Assembly (NCBI GenBank): GCA_024401495.1
Contig: JAKSKW010000009.1
Coordinates: 1 to 63,697, forward strand
Reading direction: 5' to 3'
DNA length: 63,697 nucleotides
Source: Paludibacteraceae bacterium
Lineage (GTDB): Bacteria > Bacteroidota > Bacteroidia > Bacteroidales > Paludibacteraceae
Below are positions 8,749-17,519 of the stretch, piece after piece. Under the pieces are notes generated by a model, which saw only the letters and a program-made list of their open reading frames with translations, searched no databases and was not told the origin of the DNA. The first letter of the stretch is position 1. The number at the start of each line of letters is the position of its first letter. The position numbers and the translations under genes were made by a program.

Positions 8749-9522
8749 ATGAGAATAAACTATTTATTGGGAGCATCGCTATTGATAGCAACGATGCCTT
8801 TTATCTCTTGTGGAGATGATGAAGAGAACGAGCCAAAGAGTCAGGACAATGAACAGACTGACGGTGGCTCTGGCGCAGATGATAATAGCAGCAATTTTAC
8901 CGACCTTTCTGGAAAAGACAGCAATGGTCGAGAATACGTCGACCTAGGCCTTCCATCTGGAACCCTATGGGCTAAATACAACGTGGGCGCAACGAAGCCA
9001 GAGGAATTTGGCAACTATTTCGCATGGGGTGAGACGTCGCCAAAAGATACTTACAAATGGGGCAATTATAAATATGCGACCTTACGTAGTTCTGGGGAGT
9101 TGGATTCCTTGACAAAGTACAACTTTGGCAATTATGGTTATTGGGGGCCAAAAGACAAACTATCGGTTCTTCTTCCAGAGGACGACGCTGCGACTGCCAA
9201 TTGGGGTAGTGAGTGGCGAATGCCTACGGATGAGGATTTCAAAGAGTTGATAAAATATTGTCCGTTCGACTGGATCGAAGTTAATGGTGTGCGTGGCATG
9301 GGCTTCACAGGAGCAAATGGCAACGCTATCTTTTTGCCTGCCGCTGGCTACCGTGACGGTTCGGATATCAAAAGTGTGGGCTCTTATGGCAACTATTGGT
9401 CGTCTACACTGGTAGAGGAACGCGAGTATCTTGGTAGCACCATGACCACTTACGATATCGCAGCGACTTGGAGCAGAGCCAACCGTTGCGTCGGCAATCC
9501 TGTACGTGCTGTCCGACGATAA
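8749..9522 (+). CDS. Lipoprotein with one Fibrobacter-type paralogous domain
   Basis: The product has 257 residues. The lipobox is FISC with C21 as the lipidated residue, followed by GDDEENE, an acidic stretch typical of Bacteroidota lipoprotein surface-export signals. Residues about 60-257 form a Fib_succ_major domain with VDLGLPSGTLWAKYNVGA, WRMPTDEDF and YWSST, closely matching both copies in the preceding gene. It is most likely a surface-exposed lipoprotein and a duplicate derived from that gene. It lies 50 bases downstream on the same strand. Function unknown. Confidence 0.8.
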   Translation: MRINYLLGASLLIATMPFISCGDDEENEPKSQDNEQTDGGSGADDNSSNFTDLSGKDSNGREYVDLGLPSGTLWAKYNVGATKPEEFGNYFAWGETSPKDTYKWGNYKYATLRSSGELDSLTKYNFGNYGYWGPKDKLSVLLPEDDAATANWGSEWRMPTDEDFKELIKYCPFDWIEVNGVRGMGFTGANGNAIFLPAAGYRDGSDIKSVGSYGNYWSSTLVEEREYLGSTMTTYDIAATWSRANRCVGNPVRAVRR

Positions 9523-9560
9523 GTAGAGACGGGGCATGTCCCCGTCTTTGCATGCCTCCG
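9523..9560. repeat. GTAGAGACG-family palindrome, double unit
   Basis: GACGGGG (9528-9534) pairs with CCCCGTC (9540-9546). The GTAGAGACG left end begins at the first base after the stop codon at 9522, and a second decayed unit (CCGTCTTTGCACG) follows. It lies between convergent genes and may serve both as a terminator. Confidence 0.65.
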
Positions 9561-9584
9561 TCTTTGCACGTTTAGAAATAGCGA

Positions 9585-9893
9585 TTACCACAACGCCACT
9601 CTTCCCATTTCTCCGAGGTCGAGTGTGCCTGAGTTGGCTCCCATTGCCTTGAACACCTTCACAATAGTGTTCCAAGTGATACTTTTCCCACTCTCAATCT
9701 TGGAAATCTGAGCCTCCTTCACTCCAACCAACTCACCCAACTGTTTTTGTGTGAGATTCTGTTTCAAACGAGTCTTCTTGATGGCTTCCCCGATAAGGAA
9801 GTCTTCAATGTCTTTGTCGTATTTATCTCTTCTTGGAGTCCCTTTGACACCAATTAGTCTATCTAGCATTTCTTCATGAGTGATCAATTCCAT
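9585..9893 (-). CDS. HigA-like antitoxin, XRE-family HTH
   Basis: The product has 102 residues. The C-terminal two-thirds is a classic XRE/HTH_3 fold (RLKQNLTQKQLGELVGVKEAQ followed by ISKIESG). The N-terminal part (MELITHEEMLDRLIG...) is the toxin-binding or dimerising region typical of HigA-type antitoxins. It is the second gene of a pair, four bases after the toxin gene, the order usual for HigBA. Such antitoxins neutralise the toxin and repress their own promoter; a matching inverted repeat is present at 10282-10299. Confidence 0.85.
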   Translation of the reverse strand: MELITHEEMLDRLIGVKGTPRRDKYDKDIEDFLIGEAIKKTRLKQNLTQKQLGELVGVKEAQISKIESGKSITWNTIVKVFKAMGANSGTLDLGEMGRVALW

Positions 9894-9897
9894 AATT

Positions 9898-10236
9898 TCA
9901 TTTTTTAGATTTATAATACTCTTGTCTTAAAGATTCTGCTTTCTTTATCTCTTGTTGTGGCGTTTTATTAGTTTTTTTTATAAAACCATGTGTTGCCACT
10001 ACAACTTTCTTTTGCTCTTTATCCCAAAAGGCAAGAAGGCGAATACATAAATTGTTGTAAATTGTTCTAAATTCCCATATCTCACCTTCTAGTTTTTTGA
10101 ATAATTCGTTGTCAATTTTATATCGACTTTTATCGATATTGTACACAACTTTATCCTGAACTTTTTCAGGAAGGAGTTTGAGAAACGCATATACCTCTTT
10201 TGTGTATATCACGTCAAATTTTGGTTCGTCATTCAT
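9898..10236 (-). CDS. HigB/RelE-like toxin (Gp49-like family)
   Basis: The product has 112 residues. The central run from WEFRTIYNNLCIRLLAFWD into VVVATHGFIKKTNKTP is the hallmark of the phage-derived Gp49-like/HigB family. The C-terminal pattern in which IKKAE follows the KTP motif is also usual. Members are ribosome-dependent mRNA endonucleases of the RelE superfold. It is the first gene of the pair, transcribed on the reverse strand, four bases before the antitoxin. The open frame is intact, so the module may be functional. It sits in a repeat-dense interval, in keeping with horizontal mobility. Confidence 0.85.
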   Translation of the reverse strand: MNDEPKFDVIYTKEVYAFLKLLPEKVQDKVVYNIDKSRYKIDNELFKKLEGEIWEFRTIYNNLCIRLLAFWDKEQKKVVVATHGFIKKTNKTPQQEIKKAESLRQEYYKSKK

Positions 10237-10266
10237 TTTTTATACTGTTATTAATCAACATTGGAG

Positions 10267-10299
10267 CAAAGATAAAATAAACTTTCCTATTTTGGAAAG
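10267..10299 (-). promoter_or_regulatory. Promoter and probable operator of the toxin-antitoxin operon
   Basis: On the reverse strand TATCTTTG (complement of 10267-10274) is a perfect -7 box, with TTTCC about 19 bases upstream in the -33 position. The interval holds an inverted repeat, CTTTCC (10282-10287) and GGAAAG (10294-10299), overlapping the -33 region, where binding by a HigA-like repressor would block transcription. Confidence 0.6.
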
Positions 10300-10320
10300 G
10301 CTCGTTCAGATTTTTTTGAT

Positions 10321-10468
10321 CGGCCACGGTAGCCAATCGTCATGCGACGATTGCCAACCATGGCCTGGTTTAATAACCGTTCCACGGTAGATGAGTGAGC
10401 CATCTCTGGGAGGTGGGTTAGGGCGTTCCGCCCTTAACAATCCTCATTTTGGACAACAGCTATATAAT
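10321..10468. repeat. Composite GGCCACGG repeat joined to the right end of a MITE-like element
   Basis: Bases 10321-10407 repeat the 322-405 element, including the 20-base foldback with loop ATGC and the CCGTTCCACGG motif. Bases 10411-10468 carry GGGTTAGGGC, CCCTTAACAATCC, TTTGGACAAC and the TATATAAT end seen at 3237. The juxtaposition of two repeat families at one site shows nested or targeted insertion. Confidence 0.8.
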
Positions 10469-10486
10469 CTCCTAATAAAATCCCAT

Positions 10487-10564
10487 TTCGCAAATTTTAC
10501 GAACCATTTTACGGAAATTTTCGTTTCTCTCAAGAAGACGGGGCATGCCCCGTCTCTACGGATG
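10487..10564. repeat. 78-bp direct repeat, left copy
   Basis: This segment starts TTCGCAAATTTTACG and ends with the AGACGGGGCA/TGCCCCGTCT perfect palindrome (10536-10555) plus CTACGGATG. It recurs at 12352-12429 with a single visible difference (C/T near base 10529). The two copies bracket the genes at 10634 and 11602. Confidence 0.85.
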
Positions 10565-10633
10565 TCTCCATTCATCATTTCGCATTCATCATTCCACATT
10601 TATTTATATATTTGCCATTGTAATTGAATCTGT

Positions 10634-11581
10634 ATGAAGAGACTAAGCTTTTTGATGGCAATAATGTTGCTTGTGGCAAACGGTTTTGCACAGGTAATCC
10701 CACTTAAATATGGTGATTTTGAGACGTATACCGATAGAGAGGTGAAGGAGTCTGGTGTAATTGGTGGAAAACTGAAGCATATCTATGTCTGGGGACCCAA
10801 TGAGAAAATCCCTGCAGACAAGTTGGCTCCATATCCGTATTCCAGCAAGACGATATGGTCGTCTTCCAACGTCTATGCTAAGGTGATGGGAATCACAAAA
10901 GCGAGCTATTCCGTCTTCCCTGAAAAAAGGGATTCAAGTAATTGTGTGCGACTTGAGACACGCCTGGAGACCATTAAGGTGCTCGGCCTCATCAACGTGG
11001 CTGTCTTGGTGTCGGGAAGCATTTTTACTGGCGAAACATACGAGCCAATCAAGTCGCCAGACGATCCATATTCAAATTTAAGTTTTGGCATTCCGTTCAC
11101 GAAAAAGCCCAAAACACTTGTGCTTGACTACAAGTGCAAGATATCTCCCAACAACTATGTGCAGAAATGTACAGGATTCAATTCTTCTCGTATCGACGGT
11201 GTGATGGACAAGGCAGAGATATGGCTATACCTTCAGAAGAGATGGGAAGACAAAGATGGCAATATCCATGCGTTGAGGGTAGGCACTGTTCGCAAACAGT
11301 TTGAGAAGGATGAATTAGAGTGGAATAATCAGGCCCGTTTTGACATCCATTATGGGGATATTTCCAAGAGCGACTACTATAAGGACTATATGCATCTGAA
11401 TGGACCATACCGAGCAAAAAACAGTAAAGGCAAAGTCGTCCCTATCATAGAAGAAGGATGGAGTGGGGAGAATGACCAGCCGACGCATATGATTTTGATG
11501 TTTACCGCCGGCAATCACGGAGCATTCATAGGCACCGTCGGCAATACATTGTGGATTGACAATGTAGGATTTGAATATTAA
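10634..11581 (+). CDS. Secreted PCMD-type (putative carbohydrate metabolism) protein
   Basis: The product has 315 residues with a signal peptide ending GFAQ. The organisation NVYAKVMG, SVFPEKRDSSNCVRLETR, SGSIFTGETYEP, LSFGIPFTKKPK and the C-terminal LWIDNVGFEY follows the PCMD family of Bacteroidota surface proteins, a jelly-roll-like domain found near glycan-use genes. There is no lipobox and no sorting domain. It lies alone with the DUF285 gene between two copies of a repeat block. Family call moderate; substrate unknown. Confidence 0.6.
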   Translation: MKRLSFLMAIMLLVANGFAQVIPLKYGDFETYTDREVKESGVIGGKLKHIYVWGPNEKIPADKLAPYPYSSKTIWSSSNVYAKVMGITKASYSVFPEKRDSSNCVRLETRLETIKVLGLINVAVLVSGSIFTGETYEPIKSPDDPYSNLSFGIPFTKKPKTLVLDYKCKISPNNYVQKCTGFNSSRIDGVMDKAEIWLYLQKRWEDKDGNIHALRVGTVRKQFEKDELEWNNQARFDIHYGDISKSDYYKDYMHLNGPYRAKNSKGKVVPIIEEGWSGENDQPTHMILMFTAGNHGAFIGTVGNTLWIDNVGFEY

Positions 11582-11601
11582 TGCAATAACCCCTATGACC
11601 T

Positions 11602-12291
11602 ATGGGATATAAATATCATCCAAAGACTAAAGAAGAATTAAATGAAGCAATCAAAGCAGAAGTCAAATTGCAAGGCGACGGTGCAAATCTAAAATGTATA
11701 GACACTTCTGCTATAACTGATATGTCTCTTTTGTTTTATAATAATACCAAATTTAACGGAGACATATCCAAGTGGGATGTGAGCAACGTCGATAATATGG
11801 CGTATATGTTCATGTGTAGTCAATTCAATGGAGACATATCCAAATGGAATGTGAAGAAGGTCACCGATATGTTTAGTATGTTCAGAAGTAGCCAGTTCAA
11901 TGGCAACATCTCCAATTGGAATGTTAGCAAGGTGGTGAATATGGCAAGTATGTTTATGGGAAGTCAGTTCAATGGAGACATATCCAACTGGGATGTGAGC
12001 AGAGTCAGATATATGCGAGACATGTTCCTTAATAGTAAGTTTGATGGCGACATTAGCAATTGGAATATAGACAATGTCACTGATGATAGATCTTCTTTAT
12101 TGGAATTCGGTGTTTATAAAGGAGATTATTCCTCTGATGAAGAATCGAAAGAGACGGGATTGACATATAGCGACAAAGGAGAATCGTCTCTGGTATGTTA
12201 TGGAGAGGATTCCAAGTCGGGAAAGAGAGAAGAAGAGGAAAACACTATCTTTGATAAACTGAAAAACGCATTCGGAAAGATATTCGGATAA
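11602..12291 (+). CDS. DUF285/BspA-type short leucine-rich-repeat protein
   Basis: A 229-residue protein. From about residue 45 to 160 it carries five repeats of the form FNGDISKWDVSNVxxMxxMF, the DUF285 motif of Mycoplasma and Bacteroidetes surface proteins. There is no N-terminal signal peptide from the chosen ATG, and the C-terminus is acidic then amphipathic (FDKLKNAFGKIFG). Lack of a signal is odd for a surface protein: either export is by another route, or this is a fragment cut off from a larger gene. It lies 20 bases after the PCMD gene. Confidence 0.75.
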   Translation: MGYKYHPKTKEELNEAIKAEVKLQGDGANLKCIDTSAITDMSLLFYNNTKFNGDISKWDVSNVDNMAYMFMCSQFNGDISKWNVKKVTDMFSMFRSSQFNGNISNWNVSKVVNMASMFMGSQFNGDISNWDVSRVRYMRDMFLNSKFDGDISNWNIDNVTDDRSSLLEFGVYKGDYSSDEESKETGLTYSDKGESSLVCYGEDSKSGKREEEENTIFDKLKNAFGKIFG

Positions 12292-12294
12292 ATT

Positions 12295-12429
12295 CGGCCA
12301 CGGTAGATGAGTGAGCCATCTCCTCCCTTTAAGGGAGGTCGTTTAAGCGTGTTCGCAAATTTTACGAACCATTTTACGGAAATTTTCGTTTCTTTCAAGA
12401 AGACGGGGCATGCCCCGTCTCTACGGATG
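12295..12429. repeat. Composite GGCCACGG fragment plus right copy of the 78-bp direct repeat
   Basis: CGGCCACGG joins directly to TAGATGAGTGAGCC, so this copy lacks the foldback found at 323-366. CCTCCCTT/AAGGGAGG follows at 12322-12338. Bases 12352-12429 are the second copy of the repeat at 10487-10564, ending in the AGACGGGGCA palindrome (12401-12420). The block begins four bases after the stop of the DUF285 gene. Confidence 0.8.
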
Positions 12430-12520
12430 CCACAATTCCGCATTTAATTTGGAATCAAGTCGTATAAAATCCACGTCGACATACTAAAAACACGTTCAGA
12501 CTGCCTTTTTATCTACTTTT

Positions 12521-12553
12521 TTTGCACTATTAAGCAACTTTTTTCTAATTTTG
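12521..12553 (+). promoter_or_regulatory. Promoter of lysS
   Basis: TTTG at 12521-12524 (-33) and TAATTTTG at 12546-12553 (-7) are separated by 21 bases and match the Bacteroidota sigma consensus exactly at the -7. The predicted start near 12560 leaves a leader of about 75 bases before the ATG at 12638. Confidence 0.8.
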
Positions 12554-12637
12554 CCTTAAATTCGCCTTTTAAGAGCGTGCTTTTAAGAGTCGTTTTGTGT
12601 ATCGGAAAAGAAAGAAAAAAGAAAACAATATAAAAAC

Positions 12638-14365
12638 ATGGGTTTACTAGATCTAAGTGAACAGGAGATTCTAAGACGTGAGAGTCTTAAGGCATTGCGT
12701 GATATGGGCATCGAGCCATATCCTGCAGCAGAGTATAAGGTTTCTGCTTATAGCACAGACATCAAAGAGCAGTTTAAGGACGACGCTGAGAAATGGGAGC
12801 TTTCCATCGCAGGTCGTATCATGAGCCGCCGTATCATGGGTAAGGCTTCTTTCGCTGAAATTCAAGATTCCAAAGGACGTATTCAGGTTTACATCTCTCG
12901 CGACGACTTATGTCCAGGCGAGGATAAGGAGATGTACAACACTGTATTCAAGAAACTTCTAGATATCGGTGATTTCGTTGGTATTAAGGGTTACGCTTTC
13001 CGCACACAGACAGGTGAGATCTCAGTGCACTGTGCTGAGCTTACAGTGTTGAGCAAGAGCCTTAAGCCACTTCCAATCGTAAAATATAAGGATGGTGTAG
13101 CATACGACGCTTTTGATGATCCAGAGCTTCGCTACCGTCAGCGTTACGTCGACTTGATCGTCAACGACGGTGTGAAGGATACTTTCCTAAAGCGTGCTAA
13201 GATCGTCCGCACTCTACGTAATATCCTTGACAACGCAGGTTACACTGAGGTTGACACTCCTATCCTTCAGAGCATCGCAGGTGGTGCGTCGGCTCGTCCG
13301 TTCATCACTCACTTCAACGCTCTTAACCAGGATATGTACATGCGTATCGCCACTGAGCTTTACTTGAAGAGACTAATCGTTGGTGGATTCGAGGGTGTTT
13401 ACGAGATGGGTAAGAACTTCCGTAACGAGGGTATGGATAAGACTCACAACCCTGAGTTTACATGTATGGAGCTTTACGTCTCTTACAAGGATTTGAACTG
13501 GGGTATGGACTTCACAGAGAAGATGCTTGAGGAGATCTGTATCGCAGCCAACGGTAAACCAGAGGTTGAGATCGACGGTAAGGTCATCTCATTCAAGGCT
13601 CCATTCCGTCGTCTTCCTATCCTTGACGCTATTAAGGAGAAGACGGGCTACGACCTATATCCAATGAGTGAGGATGAGATCCGTGAGACAGCCAAGAAGC
13701 TTGGTATCGAGGTAGACGAGACAATGGGTAAGGGTAAGCTTATCGATGAGATCTTCGGCGAGACTTGCGAGGGCACATTCATCCAGCCTACATTTATCAC
13801 AGATTATCCAGTGGAGATGTCTCCGCTAACTAAGATGCACCGTTCTAAGCCAGGACTAACTGAGCGTTTCGAGCTTATGGTCAACGGTAAGGAGCTTGCA
13901 AACGCATACTCAGAGCTTAACGACCCAATCGATCAGGAGCAGAGATTCATCGATCAGATGAAGCTTGCCGACAAGGGCGACGACGAGGCTATGATCATCG
14001 ACCACGACTTCCTACGCGCTCTTCAGTACGGTATGCCTCCAACATTCGGTATCGGTATCGGTATCGACCGTTTGGTAATGCTTATGACAGGTAAGTTCGC
14101 TATCGGTGAGGTAATGTTGTTCCCACAGATGAAGCCAGAGACAACACAGGCTAAGGACGCAACATCTAAGTATGTGGCTCTTGGAATTCCAGAGGCATGG
14201 GTAGAGGTGATCCAGAAGGCAGGATTCTTGACAATCGACAGCTTGAAGGAGTGTAATCCAAACAAGCTACACCAGGATATCTGTGGTTTGAACAAGAAAT
14301 TCAAGCTCGACCTAACTAATCCAACTAAGGAAGAGGTCGCAGAGTGGGTATCTAAGGCTAATTAA
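12638..14365 (+). CDS. lysS: Lysyl-tRNA synthetase, class II
   Basis: The product has 575 residues and charges tRNA-Lys in the cytoplasm. The N-terminal OB-fold anticodon-binding domain (about 55-150) is followed by the class II catalytic core. Motif 2 is seen as [20 protein letters not shown] and motif 3 as [15 protein letters not shown]. The start ([17 protein letters not shown]) matches the usual Bacteroidales N-terminus. The C-terminal 60-70 residues after motif 3 are the phylum extension. Codon use is strongly biased, as expected for high expression. The order lysS-gpsA-pgi is conserved in the order Bacteroidales. Confidence 0.97.
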   Translation: MGLLDLSEQEILRRESLKALRDMGIEPYPAAEYKVSAYSTDIKEQFKDDAEKWELSIAGRIMSRRIMGKASFAEIQDSKGRIQVYISRDDLCPGEDKEMYNTVFKKLLDIGDFVGIKGYAFRTQTGEISVHCAELTVLSKSLKPLPIVKYKDGVAYDAFDDPELRYRQRYVDLIVNDGVKDTFLKRAKIVRTLRNILDNAGYTEVDTPILQSIAGGASARPFITHFNALNQDMYMRIATELYLKRLIVGGFEGVYEMGKNFRNEGMDKTHNPEFTCMELYVSYKDLNWGMDFTEKMLEEICIAANGKPEVEIDGKVISFKAPFRRLPILDAIKEKTGYDLYPMSEDEIRETAKKLGIEVDETMGKGKLIDEIFGETCEGTFIQPTFITDYPVEMSPLTKMHRSKPGLTERFELMVNGKELANAYSELNDPIDQEQRFIDQMKLADKGDDEAMIIDHDFLRALQYGMPPTFGIGIGIDRLVMLMTGKFAIGEVMLFPQMKPETTQAKDATSKYVALGIPEAWVEVIQKAGFLTIDSLKECNPNKLHQDICGLNKKFKLDLTNPTKEEVAEWVSKAN

Positions 14366-14390
14366 TAGTTAATGGTTAATTATTAATAAT

Positions 14391-14440
14391 TAATGGGCGT
14401 GGCACGTAGAGACGCACGGACGTGCGTCTAACTCCCATTA
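14391..14440. repeat. Nested palindrome of the GTAGAGACG family
   Basis: An inner palindrome AGACGCACG/CGTGCGTCT (14410-14418 and 14421-14429) starts with GTAGAGACG. Outside it, TAATGGG (14391-14397) pairs with CCCATTA (14434-14440), giving a larger stem. It lies between lysS and gpsA; the absence of a strong T-run leaves termination uncertain. Confidence 0.65.
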
Positions 14441-14467
14441 GTTTTAATTTTTGATTAAAAATAAGAA

Positions 14468-15469
14468 ATGCAGAATACGCAAAGAAGAATAGCGGTGATG
14501 GGTGGAGGAAGCTGGGCTACTGCTTTGGCTAAAATCTGCTTGGCTAATAAAGAGAGACATATCAACTGGTATATGCGTCGCCCTGAACAGATAGAGGAGT
14601 TCAAGGCAACGGGGCATAATCCATCTTATCTTGTGTCCGCTCATTTCGACGTCGAGAGAATCACATTCTCATCCGACATCAATGAGACTGTACGCAACTC
14701 TGATATGTTGATTTTTGCTACACCGTCGCCATATTTGAAGAGTCATTTGGAGAATTTGACTGAGTCGTTGGAGGATAAGGTGATTATCTCGGCGATCAAG
14801 GGAATTGTTCCAGATGAGAATCTTGTCATTTCGGAGTATTTCAAGGAAAAATATGGGGTGAAGGATGAGAATATTCTTGTCGTTTCAGGCCCAACACACG
14901 CAGAGGAGATTTCAGTGGAGAGATTGTCGTTCCTTACTGTCGGATGCAGCTCACAGGAGCGTGCTGAGGAGGTTTGCGAGATCTTGAACTGCTCATTTTT
15001 GAAGACGCGAATTCTTAATGATGTCATAGGAATCGAGTACGCATCAGTGCTAAAGAACGTCTACGCTATCGCCGCTGGAATCTGTCACGGTATGAAACTT
15101 GGAGATAATTTCCAGGCTGTGTTGCTATCCAACGCAATACAGGAGATGGAGAAGTTCTTAAAGATTTCGACTCAGCAGGACCGCAATATCTGTGAACCAG
15201 TGTTCCTTGGCGACTTGTTAGTGACAGGCTATTCGAAGTTCTCACGCAACCGTTTGTTTGGAACAATGATTGGCAAGGGCTACAGTGTGAAGACGGCTCA
15301 GGTGGAGATGGAGATGGTGGCAGAGGGCTACTATGGCACAAAGTGTATCACAGAGGTCAACAAGAAATTCAACGTAGAGATGCCGATACTTGAGGCAGTC
15401 TACAATATCTTGTACGACCGTGCGATCGCAGCGTTTGAAATGCGAAAGTTGATTACTAAACTAAAATAA
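14468..15469 (+). CDS. gpsA: NAD(P)-dependent glycerol-3-phosphate dehydrogenase
   Basis: The product has 333 residues and reduces dihydroxyacetone phosphate to sn-glycerol 3-phosphate for phospholipid synthesis. The Rossmann dinucleotide motif GGGSWATALAK is at residues 12-22. ISAIKGIVPDEN, GPTHAEEISV and the substrate-binding IEYASVLKNVYAIAAG segment with the catalytic lysine follow in the family order. Length and layout are normal. It is 102 bases after lysS, separated by a repeat, and 6 bases before a small secreted protein. Confidence 0.95.
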   Translation: MQNTQRRIAVMGGGSWATALAKICLANKERHINWYMRRPEQIEEFKATGHNPSYLVSAHFDVERITFSSDINETVRNSDMLIFATPSPYLKSHLENLTESLEDKVIISAIKGIVPDENLVISEYFKEKYGVKDENILVVSGPTHAEEISVERLSFLTVGCSSQERAEEVCEILNCSFLKTRILNDVIGIEYASVLKNVYAIAAGICHGMKLGDNFQAVLLSNAIQEMEKFLKISTQQDRNICEPVFLGDLLVTGYSKFSRNRLFGTMIGKGYSVKTAQVEMEMVAEGYYGTKCITEVNKKFNVEMPILEAVYNILYDRAIAAFEMRKLITKLK

Positions 15470-15475
15470 GACGCT

Positions 15476-15874
15476 ATGAAAAGAATCTTTTTGTTTATTT
15501 TGTCGATGCTTGCTTTTATTTCTATAGAAGCAAAGACAACTTTCAAGATTGCAGGACCAGAAAAGAAGTACAATCAAATTCGTGTGATCAATCAGACAGC
15601 GCAGGAGAATTTCTCTTGTAGACTAGTTTTGTTGAAGGAGAATGCTGATGGAACTTTTACTCGTGGAGATGTGTATGGCACATATAATCTGAAAGGAAAG
15701 AATGATATCGACACCAACACTAATAAAGTCAAGCGAGGCACAGTAGTTGGGGTGGAGATGCCAGCGGATTTTCCTGAGGATGTAGAGGTTTCTGTAGAGT
15801 ACAGAAATTATCCGTTCTACGATGCCGTCATCGTTACTTTGATCGACAAAAATAACAAATTCGAGTCGTTCTAA
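15476..15874 (+). CDS. Small secreted protein of unknown function, 132 aa
   Basis: I do not recognise the family. Residues 1-19 are a signal peptide (MKRIFLFILSMLAFISIEA). The remainder is about 113 residues, predicted mostly beta, and begins KTTFKIAGPEKKYNQIRVIN. There are no cysteines in a paired arrangement and no lipobox. It starts six bases after gpsA, so it is probably translated from the same message, then is followed by a MITE-like repeat before pgi. Its placement inside the conserved gpsA-pgi interval suggests a lineage-specific insertion. Confidence 0.75.
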   Translation: MKRIFLFILSMLAFISIEAKTTFKIAGPEKKYNQIRVINQTAQENFSCRLVLLKENADGTFTRGDVYGTYNLKGKNDIDTNTNKVKRGTVVGVEMPADFPEDVEVSVEYRNYPFYDAVIVTLIDKNNKFESF

Positions 15875-15880
15875 TAGAAA

Positions 15881-15978
15881 ATTATATAGCCCTTACGCTC
15901 GCCCTACGGGCTCGCGTTGGTAGAGGGGGTTAGGGCTCCGCCCTTAACAATCCTTATCTTGTACAAGAGCTATATGAT
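15881..15978. mobile_element. MITE-like element, shortened copy
   Basis: ATTATATAGC (15881-15890) at the left and GCTATATGAT (15969-15978) at the right form the ends with one mismatch. The interior CGCTCGCCC/GGGCTCGCG, GGGTTAGGGC and CCCTTAACAATCC match the element at 3103-3237. The left TTGTCCAAA segment is missing. The element lies immediately upstream of the pgi leader. Confidence 0.65.
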
Positions 15979-15982
15979 TGAT

Positions 15983-16009
15983 ATCCCGTCAGGGATTTTA
16001 TATCGGTAA
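15983..16009 (+). promoter_or_regulatory. Small hairpin element with TATCGGTAA tail before pgi
   Basis: ATCCC (15983-15987), loop GTCA and GGGAT (15992-15996) are followed by TTTATATCGGTAA. It differs from the copy at 2338-2364 by a compensatory change in the stem. It ends 19 bases before the pgi ATG. Confidence 0.55.
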
Positions 16010-16028
16010 TAAACAAATAATAAGAATA

Positions 16029-17390
16029 ATGGAAAACATGAAACTTAACGTGGAGAACGCCTTCGTTTGCAAGGATCTTCACATTTCAATGTCTGCAGTA
16101 AAGGGTTACGAGCAGGCTGTAGCTGAGGCACAGGAGATGCTTCACAAGGGTACAGGTCTAGGTAACGACTTCCTTGGTTGGTTGACTTTGCCTTCATCTA
16201 TCACAGAGCAGTTTATGGATGAGATCATCGCAGCTGCAAAGGTTTTGAGAGAGAAGTGTGACTACGTAGTTGTAGCTGGTATCGGTGGTTCTTACCTTGG
16301 TGCTCGCGCCGTAATCGAGGCTCTTTCTAACTCTTTCGCTCCATTCATTAAGAGCTCAAAGAACCCAACTATCCTTTACGCTGGTAACAGCATCTCTGAG
16401 GATTACCTAGCTGAGCTTTCTTCATTCTTGAACAGAAAGCAGTTTGGTATCATCAACATCTCTAAGTCGGGTACAACAACTGAGACTGCTCTTGCATTCC
16501 GTATCCTTAAGACACAGCTTGAGGAGCAGGTTGGTAAGGACGAGGCTCGTCAGAGAATCATCGCTGTAACTGACGCTAAGAAGGGTGCTCTTCGCACACT
16601 TGCTACAAAGGAAGGTTACAAGACATTCGTAATTCCTGATAACATCGGTGGTCGTTTCTCAGTGCTTACTCCAGTAGGTTTGCTTCCTATCGCAGTAGCT
16701 GGTTTCGATATCAAGAAGCTTGTTGCTGGTGCTGCTTCAATGGAGAAGCTAACAGCTCAGGACGTTCCATTCTCAAAGAACCCATCTGCTATCTACGCTG
16801 CTACTCGTAACGAGCTTTACCAGAAGGGTAAGAAGATCGAGATCTTGGTTAACTACAACCCTAAGTTGCACTACATCGCAGAGTGGTGGAAGCAGCTTTA
16901 CGGTGAGTCAGAGGGTAAGGACCTTAAGGGTATCTTCCCAGCTGCAGTAGACTTCTCTACAGACCTTCACTCAATGGGTCAGTGGATCCAGGAGGGTGAG
17001 CGTTCTATCTTCGAGACAGTTATCTCAATCGCTCGTCCATCAAAGAAGATCACAGTTCCTATGGATGCTGAGAACCTTGACGGTCTTAACTTCGTAGGTG
17101 GAAAGAACGTTGACTACGTTAACAAGCAGGCTGAGCTAGGTGTTATCATCGCTCATACAGACGGTGGTGTTCCTAACCTACACATCAACTTGCCTTCACT
17201 TAACGAGTTCTACATCGGTCAGTTGTTCTACTTCTTCGAGAAGGCTTGTGGTATCTCTGGTTACCTACTTGGTGTTAACCCATTCAACCAGCCAGGTGTT
17301 GAGGCTTACAAGAAGAACATGTTCGCTCTACTTGGCAAGCCAGGTTACGAGGAGGCTACAAAGGCAATGAACGCTCGCCTTGGTAGATAA
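16029..17390 (+). CDS. pgi: Glucose-6-phosphate isomerase
   Basis: The product has 453 residues from the ATG at 16029, which gives the usual N-terminus [12 protein letters not shown]; an earlier in-frame ATG at 15978 would add a tail encoded by the hairpin element and is rejected. It interconverts glucose 6-phosphate and fructose 6-phosphate in glycolysis. Two SIS-type subdomains are seen, with [12 protein letters not shown] and [19 protein letters not shown] as landmarks. It has the short length typical of the Bacteroidetes/Firmicutes type. Codon use is highly biased, indicating strong expression. Terminator at 17420. Confidence 0.96.
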   Translation: MENMKLNVENAFVCKDLHISMSAVKGYEQAVAEAQEMLHKGTGLGNDFLGWLTLPSSITEQFMDEIIAAAKVLREKCDYVVVAGIGGSYLGARAVIEALSNSFAPFIKSSKNPTILYAGNSISEDYLAELSSFLNRKQFGIINISKSGTTTETALAFRILKTQLEEQVGKDEARQRIIAVTDAKKGALRTLATKEGYKTFVIPDNIGGRFSVLTPVGLLPIAVAGFDIKKLVAGAASMEKLTAQDVPFSKNPSAIYAATRNELYQKGKKIEILVNYNPKLHYIAEWWKQLYGESEGKDLKGIFPAAVDFSTDLHSMGQWIQEGERSIFETVISIARPSKKITVPMDAENLDGLNFVGGKNVDYVNKQAELGVIIAHTDGGVPNLHINLPSLNEFYIGQLFYFFEKACGISGYLLGVNPFNQPGVEAYKKNMFALLGKPGYEEATKAMNARLGR

Positions 17391-17419
17391 TCTTTTGAAT
17401 CAAATTTGATTCTATATAG

Positions 17420-17449
17420 GGAGACGTGAGTAATCGCGTCTCCTTTTTT
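17420..17449 (+). terminator. Terminator of pgi
   Basis: GGAGACG (17420-17426) pairs with CGTCTCC (17437-17443) and is followed by TTTTTT. The arms GAGACG/CGTCTC are those of the interspersed palindrome family, and the loop contains GAGTAATC as in the terminator at 35466. Confidence 0.85.
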
Positions 17450-17519
17450 GTCGCCATTTACCAATAGTTTTTTCTATTTTGTTTGTATTTTAGCATTCAT
17501 AAAAATTTAAGACTTCAAT

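Noticed and set aside
10321..12429. Possible CRISPR array from repeated palindromes
   Set aside because: Repeats are not evenly spaced, have no unique spacers of constant length and no cas genes are near.
15978..16028. Earlier start for pgi
   Set aside because: The added residues come from the hairpin element, and the ATG at 16029 gives the usual protein start.
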